The position numbers and the translations under genes are program-made. Of a stretch of 12,145 bases of DNA, positions 6,803 through 12,145 are shown piece after piece. The notes under the pieces are model-generated. The model saw nothing but the letters and a program-made list of their open reading frames with translations. It was not told the origin of the DNA and did no database searches. The stretch spans positions 1 through 12,145 of the forward strand of contig CANHVD010000110.1 of the NCBI GenBank assembly GCA_947463775.1, written 5' to 3'. Origin of the DNA: Planctomycetaceae bacterium (GTDB lineage Bacteria > Planctomycetota > Planctomycetia > Planctomycetales > Planctomycetaceae). Within the stretch, counting starts at the first letter, position 1. Each line of letters begins with the position of its first letter.

Positions 6803-8641
6803 TCAGGCAGAGTTCCGGATGCCATCCAGAATCAAGCCGATGCCATTGCTGAATACAGCCTCGGTTTCTGAATCACCGGGAGTAAAGCGAGATGATCTGC
6901 TCTCACTGGCTGCTGGCCCGGAATGACGACTGGCCCGGGTGTTAACTCGGGTTGTTGACGGCCCATGATGGCGATGATTCGAACGATTATTTGAGTGGAT
7001 CGGCGAAGCATGTTCTGCAGTCAACAAACCAGACTGACGTGAGGCCAAGTTCGTCCTGGATGCAGACTTTACAGATGCCTGCTGCAATGACAGCCGAATA
7101 GGACCGGCTTCTCCGTTGTAACCATCAACCGCAATCTGATAGGTCATGCCAGCAACGGCATTAAATGTCAGTTTGCTTGTGTAGATATCGCTGTCGAAAT
7201 TCTCGTCATCGTTGCTGGCAACTCGAGTCAAACTGTTGACAGCAGGTCCGCGATAAACTCCCAGAGTCGTATCAAATGAACTGCCTGCAGTCGAGATGGT
7301 GACCAGGCCGCTGGACGTTGCAGTCCACGACCACCATACGCTCTTGCCACCGGTGACGCCGCCGTGAACAGGTTCGCCGGACTCCCGTGTTGCACCAACG
7401 TTCGTTCCGGTTGTTTGCACCGAAGTACCGGACAGCAGCAGCCGATTCGCGAAGTGATTATTGGACCTCACTGCATCATTGTCCGCAATCGAAACAGTGG
7501 CGGCTGTTGCCGCTGCGTCAATCGAATAACCAGCCCCGGCGAGCACGGAAACGACAACAGATTCTGCAGACTCCGTTAAGGTATCGTCCTTAACGATGAG
7601 CGGAACAGTCACAGAGGCCGCTCCGGCCGGAATCGTGACTGATGCTGGAAGACTGTTGTAGTCCGTACCGGCTGTCGCTGTCCCTCTGACTTGCAGATTC
7701 ACAGTCAACGCCGCAGAGGTGTCCCCGCTTCTTGTGATCACATACTGACCTGAGTTGACGACCTGTCCGGCAGAGGTTTCAGCGGCATTTGCATCCGATG
7801 CTCTTATGCCTACTGTGACGGTGGAGACAGATGTGCCGACAATGGAATCAATCCACGCAGCAAAAGCGTCGACTCGTGTATCAAACGAGCGGTCGCCGAT
7901 GCCTGCGTTGTCCTGATTGCCTCCAGATGTAACACCCGCCACATAGTTTACTCCGCCCACAGATACAAACGCAGGACCACCGGAATCGCCAGGAGCCGTG
8001 TTGCTTTCTGAGTTAATGGTGAAATCCCAGTTGATCAATTTGGCAGAGACGCTGTCGATGGGTGTCGTTCCAACTCGCTTGGTTCCATAAATCCCATCGC
8101 TTCCTGTTGTGCCCGTTCCTCCATAACCGAAGCCAACCAGTGTCAACAACTGCCCGACGGTTGGCGTCGCACGGTAAATGGGAGATGGCGTTACACCGGT
8201 GACGGGCCGATCGAGTTTGAAGATGGCGATATCATTGGCGGCGTCTTCTCCGAGCAGGTTCACGTTGTAATTCGGATGCATAAAGACCTTGGACGTCTTG
8301 TACTCCTGACCATTGATCATGAACCGACCACCAGTGTCGCTGACTCCTTCCGCACAATGACCGGCAGTCAGTACAAATTGTGGAGCGATCAACGTGCCGC
8401 TGCCATAGTAATCGCTCGCATCTCCGACCTTGCCAACGGTGACGTACTGGTTGGTCACCGTTCCGTTGATGATTCGGGCGATACCGCGGCCCGCTGATGC
8501 GTCCCCGGCCAGCAGGCTGGAAGCCGTCATCAGCGTGCGTGTCTCCAGCGATTCCAATCCGGTGCAGCCCCATTCAGGATTGCGACGTCGACGTGATGAT
8601 GAAGAAGAAACGAACTTTTTCAGTTGAAGCAGCAAAGACAT
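6803..8641 (-). CDS. Secreted trypsin-like serine protease with Calx-beta and pre-peptidase-like domains
   Basis: The 612-aa protein starts at ATG 8641 with a GGGGAG SD (8652-8657) ten bases upstream. The N-terminus has an Arg-rich stretch and LESLETRTLMTA (about 29-40), a version of the planctomycetal LExLExRxLLxA motif on secreted proteins. Residues 45-268 form a chymotrypsin-fold (S1) protease with a complete triad: H95 in LTAGHC, D137 in NDIAIFKL, and S220 in APGDSGGPA. A Calx-beta domain follows at about 275-388 (ATAGTDYNSLPASVTIPAG, then ESAESVVVSVL and IADND). Residues 395-520 (VWWSWTATSSGLVTIST, SSFDTTLGVYRG) resemble bacterial pre-peptidase C-terminal beta domains. The last 90 or so residues are rich in Ser, Arg and His and close with the hydrophobic stretch VFSNGIGLILDGI. 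It is probably an extracellular or envelope protease; the substrate is unknown. The sigma-factor gene lies just downstream on the same strand. Confidence 0.92.
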   Translation of the reverse strand: MSLLLQLKKFVSSSSSRRRRNPEWGCTGLESLETRTLMTASSLLAGDASAGRGIARIINGTVTNQYVTVGKVGDASDYYGSGTLIAPQFVLTAGHCAEGVSDTGGRFMINGQEYKTSKVFMHPNYNVNLLGEDAANDIAIFKLDRPVTGVTPSPIYRATPTVGQLLTLVGFGYGGTGTTGSDGIYGTKRVGTTPIDSVSAKLINWDFTINSESNTAPGDSGGPAFVSVGGVNYVAGVTSGGNQDNAGIGDRSFDTRVDAFAAWIDSIVGTSVSTVTVGIRASDANAAETSAGQVVNSGQYVITRSGDTSAALTVNLQVRGTATAGTDYNSLPASVTIPAGAASVTVPLIVKDDTLTESAESVVVSVLAGAGYSIDAAATAATVSIADNDAVRSNNHFANRLLLSGTSVQTTGTNVGATRESGEPVHGGVTGGKSVWWSWTATSSGLVTISTAGSSFDTTLGVYRGPAVNSLTRVASNDDENFDSDIYTSKLTFNAVAGMTYQIAVDGYNGEAGPIRLSLQQASVKSASRTNLASRQSGLLTAEHASPIHSNNRSNHRHHGPSTTRVNTRASRHSGPAASESRSSRFTPGDSETEAVFSNGIGLILDGIRNSA

Positions 8642-8806
8642 GGCAAACGCACTCCCCGGTGGAATTTGAGCATCAATTTGTTGAAAAACGCAGCCTGCCG
8701 CTCACATGAAGTCTTCTGACCGATCAGGCACTGTCGGGGGTACGGAACAAAACTCAGAACCTTGCACGAGATTTAAAAGATTTTACAAAGGCCGCGATTT
8801 ATCAAC

Positions 8807-8838
8807 AAAAAAGCCCGATGCTAACGAAGCACCGGGCT
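8807..8838 (-). terminator. Intrinsic terminator of the DUF3500 gene
   Basis: Read on the minus strand, AGCCCGGTGC (8838-8829) pairs with GCATCGGGCT (8821-8812) around the 7-base loop TTCGTTA. This forms a 10-bp stem with one G-U pair, directly followed by a run of T (8812-8807). It lies 83 bases after the DUF3500 stop and upstream of the protease gene, so it should insulate the two. A second, weaker bulged hairpin (8881-8904, GTTCCCGAC/GTCGGAAC) lies between the stop and the terminator. Confidence 0.88.
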
Positions 8839-8920
8839 CTGAGGAGTCAATGAACTCTGTGGCAGAAGTCGCTCGCCATAGTTCCCGACTCACGGTGTCG
8901 GAACCATGGGCGAAACAAAC

Positions 8921-9922
8921 CTAGGCCTTCTTCACATGGCCGATATTGATGTAAGCATGAACGTGCGGAGCACCTCGGTAATGCCACACGAAGGATGGAC
9001 CTTCCACACGCCAGATGTCCCAGGTCTTATCGCCGCCGACGTCTTCCTGCTGATAGAACGCCATGTGCAATTGATCGACTCCACCGGACTCTTTCAGCAC
9101 CTGCATGACTTCGTCGATATCTTCTTTGCGATACGGAGCCAACAACACTCCCAGAGTTTTCTCGACCATGGCCTTCTGCTCAGCCTGCAGATCGCCAACC
9201 TTGATTCCGGCAAACTTCCCACCATCGCCCTGCACTTGCACAGCAGTCTCGGCCGGTGCTTTCTCCAGCAGAGCCTTAGCGGCCTGCTCTGATGTTAACG
9301 ACTTAAAGACGGCATCGGTCTGCTGAGTCTGATAGAAGTAAATGTTCTTTGACGCATCTTTCTCGACCTGATCGTGTCCATAGACAATTGGACCGCCGAA
9401 TGCCGCCTTGTCAACGCTGTCACCGTCGGCTCGCAACGTCAGATGTCGCCCTGTCAGCATGAATTCAAACTGCTTTGAACCTGGCTCACCAAACATCGCA
9501 ACGCTGAACTCATGCAGACCGCCGGCATCTTCGTCCATCTGACGAGTCATCCGTTCGTAACCTTCTTCACTGCAGAGGCCTTTTACAATCCGTCCTACCA
9601 TCTCACGCTGTGGTGACGTAAAGAAAGTTTCGCCCATCGTGGGCTTGGTCACGTGCCAGTTCGCGCTGATGCGATGACGCAGCTCGTTCTCAAAGTCGAA
9701 GCACAGCACTTTCTTCTGATCATCGGTCAGCGATGCATAGAACTCGGCGACTGCCGTCTCTGAGGCACTCGTACGTGACGGCCCGGCGAATAGTCCGGCG
9801 GCAAATGTCCGCCCAGGGAGAATCGCCAGCGAAGAGGCCGCAGCAACGGCTTTCACAAAAGAGCGGCGATTGACTGAGCAGCACTCAGAAACACCGGATT
9901 CAACTCTGTTCTCAGACTTCAT
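8921..9922 (-). CDS. Tat-exported DUF3500 family protein
   Basis: This is a 333-aa protein of the DUF3500 family, whose biochemical role is not established. The N-terminus carries a twin-arginine signal (NRRSFVKAVAAASSLAILPG, about 18-37), so it is likely exported folded. The body includes DQKKVLCFDFENELRHRISANWH and, near the end, FVWHYRGAPHVHAYINIG, both typical of the family; the conserved His residues suggest metal or ligand binding, which is inference. The start at 9922 has a good SD (AAGGGAG, 9929-9935) six bases upstream. It lies 92 bases after the PSD1/DUF1553 gene on the same strand, with its own candidate promoter in the gap and a terminator behind it, so it can be transcribed alone or by read-through. 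Confidence 0.88.
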   Translation of the reverse strand: MKSENRVESGVSECCSVNRRSFVKAVAAASSLAILPGRTFAAGLFAGPSRTSASETAVAEFYASLTDDQKKVLCFDFENELRHRISANWHVTKPTMGETFFTSPQREMVGRIVKGLCSEEGYERMTRQMDEDAGGLHEFSVAMFGEPGSKQFEFMLTGRHLTLRADGDSVDKAAFGGPIVYGHDQVEKDASKNIYFYQTQQTDAVFKSLTSEQAAKALLEKAPAETAVQVQGDGGKFAGIKVGDLQAEQKAMVEKTLGVLLAPYRKEDIDEVMQVLKESGGVDQLHMAFYQQEDVGGDKTWDIWRVEGPSFVWHYRGAPHVHAYINIGHVKKA

Positions 9923-9981
9923 GATGAACTCCCTTGGTGAAATTGGGATGGCAGGAAGAAAATCGCCGTTGCAGGGCCTCG

Positions 9982-10009
9982 AGTATACCGTTCTAAATCC
10001 ACAAGTGAA
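9982..10009 (-). promoter_or_regulatory. Candidate sigma-70-type promoter for the DUF3500 gene
   Basis: On the minus strand, TTCACT (10009-10004; 4 of 6 to TTGACA) and TATACT (9987-9982; 5 of 6 to TATAAT) are separated by 16 bases. Transcription would start near 9975 and give a leader of about 50 bases. The -35 begins five bases after the PSD1/DUF1553 stop. Confidence 0.4.
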
Positions 10010-10014
10010 GACGA

Positions 10015-12145
10015 TCAGTCAACAAACAGGAACTCGCTGGAGTTCAACAACGCTCTACAGACCGATGTCAGGCCGCCGCTGGACGATAGTTCTTCAAGAA
10101 CCGTCAGCTCTTCATTTGTGGGCTCGCGCAGCCAGCAGCTGCGAATGGCCGCAACAACCTGGTCCTGAGAGGATGAACTCGCTGATTCAACCCGTGCTGC
10201 AAACTTCTCGGCGAAGTGCAGCATGAAGTGATTGTTCCACAACACCAGTGACTGCAGTGACGACGATGAGAAGCCTCGCACCGGCGACAGATGACCAAGG
10301 TCCGGAAAATCGAGTGCTTCCATAAACGGATCCTGAATACTTCGCCATACAATCCGATAGATGCTGCGGCGAGTGGCTCCGGGAGTACTCCAGTCAAACG
10401 AGTCGTAGTCCAGAACCGGCGTCAGCTGGGGCCCAGGGCTCGATAAAAAATGAGCCACGCCAGGCCCGCCCATGGTCAAATCTAGTTGGCCGCTGACAAC
10501 AAGCACTGCATCGCGAATGCTGTCTGCATCCAGACGATGTCGATTCATTTTCCAGAGCAGACGATTGTCCGTATCAACCTGCGCGGCATCGTCTCGATGG
10601 GCCGAAGATTGCTTCCATGTTTCCGACGTGACGATGAGTCGATGCAGCGACTTCAGAGAACCTTTCGCATCATCGCGAAACCAGATGGACAACCATTCCA
10701 ACAATTCCGGATGAGACGGAACACCGCCCATGCGACCAAAATCGCTCGGCGTGTCACACAGGCCTCGACCAAAATGATAATGCCATGTTCTATTGGCAAT
10801 GCTGCGCCACGTCAGTGGGTTATCGCGATGAGCAATCCACTCGGCCAATGCCGCACGACGCTGCGATTCATGAGCACCAGCGGGAATCTCAAATCGAGCT
10901 GGCAAGGCAGTCACTGCTGACAATGCCCCCGCACCAACCTCCGCGCCGGGTTTGTCGAGATCTCCCCGACGCAGCACGTGAATCGTGCGAGGTGCGGCGA
11001 AAGTGATGACTCCTCGCTCATTTTCTGCACGGGTTCCGGCGGCATAAAGTTTAGCTGGCTCAGGCAGCTTCTGAAGCTCTTCAGACGCCAGCTGATTAAC
11101 GACATGGGCTGCCAGCATTAACTTCTGATCGGGAGATCTCTGATCGGATTCGAGTTTCAGAATTTGATTGATTTCCAGAGGCACGACGGCCGTCAATTCC
11201 GCATCAGAATCCGTCGCCGACAAAGAAAATCGCCCGATGATGTGACCACCGCCGTGGATTTGTCGCATCAACACAGACAGCTTCATGCCCGGTTCTACAG
11301 CCAATGGTTCCGCGAGTTCAAAGACGATCAAGTGAGGCTGCCCGACCTGAGGATGAATGCCCCAAGCCGTGGTCAGATTGCCGTCAATCGCGTGACTGGC
11401 AGTCCATCCCGACTGATCAAAGTCCGCAGTGGCTCGACGAAATGCCAATTGCTTCGGCTCGGGTGAATTCGCTGAAAACACCTGCACGACGAACTCGGTC
11501 AGATGCAGGTTGCCATTGTCCATGCGGCCCGGACCACTCATAGGCAGCGAAGGATCCGTGAGCACATCCAGTCGCAACGCGGTCACCGATTTCAACGTTG
11601 TTGAACAGGTGACGGTGGTCGTTTCTTTGTCCGGCCGTGGTCCCGTTGAGAGAATCGAACCATCCGGCTGACGCATCAGCATGGCCGCATCGACCGACAC
11701 AAACGCTTCGATGTCCAGCGGCTGCCAGTTTGCCTCGGGGCCTCGTTGATTCATCCATTTTGCGACCAAGGCCTGATGCTCGGGCTGCAAAAGAATGGAT
11801 GCGTCTTTGCGATCCACCGCATCTTTCAACGTTTGCCAACGGCGGCGTGTCCTGCCCGTAGAGGCATCTGCATCAAATGTAATATCGCCCTTGCCAAGTC
11901 CGGCAAAGACGGCTTGCAGAGAGTAGTAATCCTCCTGAGAAATCGGATCAAACTTGTGCTGATGACAACGCGCACAATTGGCGGTGGTGCTGACACACGC
12001 GGACATCGTTTGAGTCACCATGTCATCGCGATCAAGATTCTCAAACGCATTGACCGCCGTGGCCGCCGCGCTATGGTCGTAAGTGCCTGCGCCTATGAAA
12101 CCAAGAGCCGGCATCAGATGAGTTTCCTCGGGATACAAAGCGTCT
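10015..12145 (-). CDS. PSD1/DUF1553 planctomycetal protein with embedded discoidin-like domain (5' partial)
   Basis: The frame is open to the window edge, so the N-terminal part (usually a cytochrome-c-like PSCyt1 domain and most of DUF1549/PSCyt2) is missing; about 709 residues are visible. Numbering from the TTG codon at 12138, the end of DUF1549 is seen as TTANCARCHQHKFDPISQEDYY, with CxxCH at 55-59. Residues about 177-310 form an inserted F5/8-type (discoidin-like) beta domain, with GPGRMDNGNLHLTEF, AIDGNLTTAWGI and GRFSLSATDSD. DUF1553 (PSD1) covers about 430-695, with NRTWHYHFGRGLCDTPSDFGRMGG, SHPELLEWL, RLDADSIRDAVL and a final SEFLFVD. These proteins occur in large numbers in planctomycetes, probably outside the cytoplasm, and have been linked to polysaccharide use; their chemistry is unproven. 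The usual downstream partner gene (DUF1501) is absent here and DUF3500 takes its place. Confidence 0.93.
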   Translation of the reverse strand, partial: DALYPEETHLMPALGFIGAGTYDHSAAATAVNAFENLDRDDMVTQTMSACVSTTANCARCHQHKFDPISQEDYYSLQAVFAGLGKGDITFDADASTGRTRRRWQTLKDAVDRKDASILLQPEHQALVAKWMNQRGPEANWQPLDIEAFVSVDAAMLMRQPDGSILSTGPRPDKETTTVTCSTTLKSVTALRLDVLTDPSLPMSGPGRMDNGNLHLTEFVVQVFSANSPEPKQLAFRRATADFDQSGWTASHAIDGNLTTAWGIHPQVGQPHLIVFELAEPLAVEPGMKLSVLMRQIHGGGHIIGRFSLSATDSDAELTAVVPLEINQILKLESDQRSPDQKLMLAAHVVNQLASEELQKLPEPAKLYAAGTRAENERGVITFAAPRTIHVLRRGDLDKPGAEVGAGALSAVTALPARFEIPAGAHESQRRAALAEWIAHRDNPLTWRSIANRTWHYHFGRGLCDTPSDFGRMGGVPSHPELLEWLSIWFRDDAKGSLKSLHRLIVTSETWKQSSAHRDDAAQVDTDNRLLWKMNRHRLDADSIRDAVLVVSGQLDLTMGGPGVAHFLSSPGPQLTPVLDYDSFDWSTPGATRRSIYRIVWRSIQDPFMEALDFPDLGHLSPVRGFSSSSLQSLVLWNNHFMLHFAEKFAARVESASSSSQDQVVAAIRSCWLREPTNEELTVLEELSSSGGLTSVCRALLNSSEFLFVD

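Noticed and set aside
6756..6840. Alternative-frame extension after the protease, reading ...LTDAEDSLMLAELFPE to a TAG
   Set aside because: It looks protein-like and could hint at a frameshifted C-terminus, but the in-frame protease already ends sensibly with TGA and the stretch is too short to support without homologues.
8780..8806. TTGATA with TAAAAT as promoter of the protease gene (minus strand)
   Set aside because: The two boxes are only 14 bases apart, too close for a sigma-70 promoter, and the region directly follows a terminator T run.

Overview
This window looks like ordinary chromosome from a planctomycete (phylum Planctomycetota). Four things point there: a large PSD1/DUF1553 protein with a CxxCH motif; a secreted protease whose N-terminus carries the planctomycetal LExLExRxLxxA-type signal; an ECF sigma factor translationally coupled to a Ser/Thr kinase that bears an N-terminal zinc-finger (ZAS-like) segment; and a Tat-exported DUF3500 protein. 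No tRNA, rRNA, CRISPR array, transposase, prophage or plasmid module was seen. The genus cannot be fixed from the sequence.

Layout. (1) Bases 1-1365, plus strand: 3' part of a YyaL/DUF255-type protein whose C-terminus carries a DsbD-alpha-like domain. (2) 1366-1711: a 346-base gap with several inverted repeats, the last placed directly against the next start codon. (3) 1712-3218, plus strand: a motA-motB pair encoding a four-helix MotA and a short MotB that keeps the ion-carrying transmembrane Asp but lacks the OmpA-like peptidoglycan-binding domain. (4) 3229-8641, minus strand: in transcription order, a secreted trypsin-like protease with Calx-beta and pre-peptidase-like domains, an ECF sigma factor, and the ZAS-kinase with one transmembrane helix and a long helical C-terminal region. 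Sigma and kinase genes overlap by 8 bases. (5) 8807-12145, minus strand: the 3' part of the PSD1/DUF1553 gene, then a DUF3500 gene with its own candidate promoter and a strong intrinsic terminator.

How the genes may work together. The sigma factor and kinase form one signalling unit: the ZAS segment and kinase domain are cytoplasmic, and the C-terminal region is predicted to lie across the membrane and could sense or scaffold. The protease lies on the same strand 111-138 bases upstream (depending on the sigma start chosen) and may be co-transcribed, though it could equally be a neighbour only. MotA and MotB would form a proton- or sodium-driven channel, but without its own wall anchor this MotB would need another protein or another mode of action. 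The PSD1 protein is probably part of the degradation or redox machinery that planctomycetes carry in many copies.

I found no complete, clearly new multi-gene system. The observations most worth a second look are the anchorless MotB, the structured leader in front of motA, the YyaL-DsbD-alpha fusion, and the sigma/ZAS-kinase unit with a secreted protease upstream.
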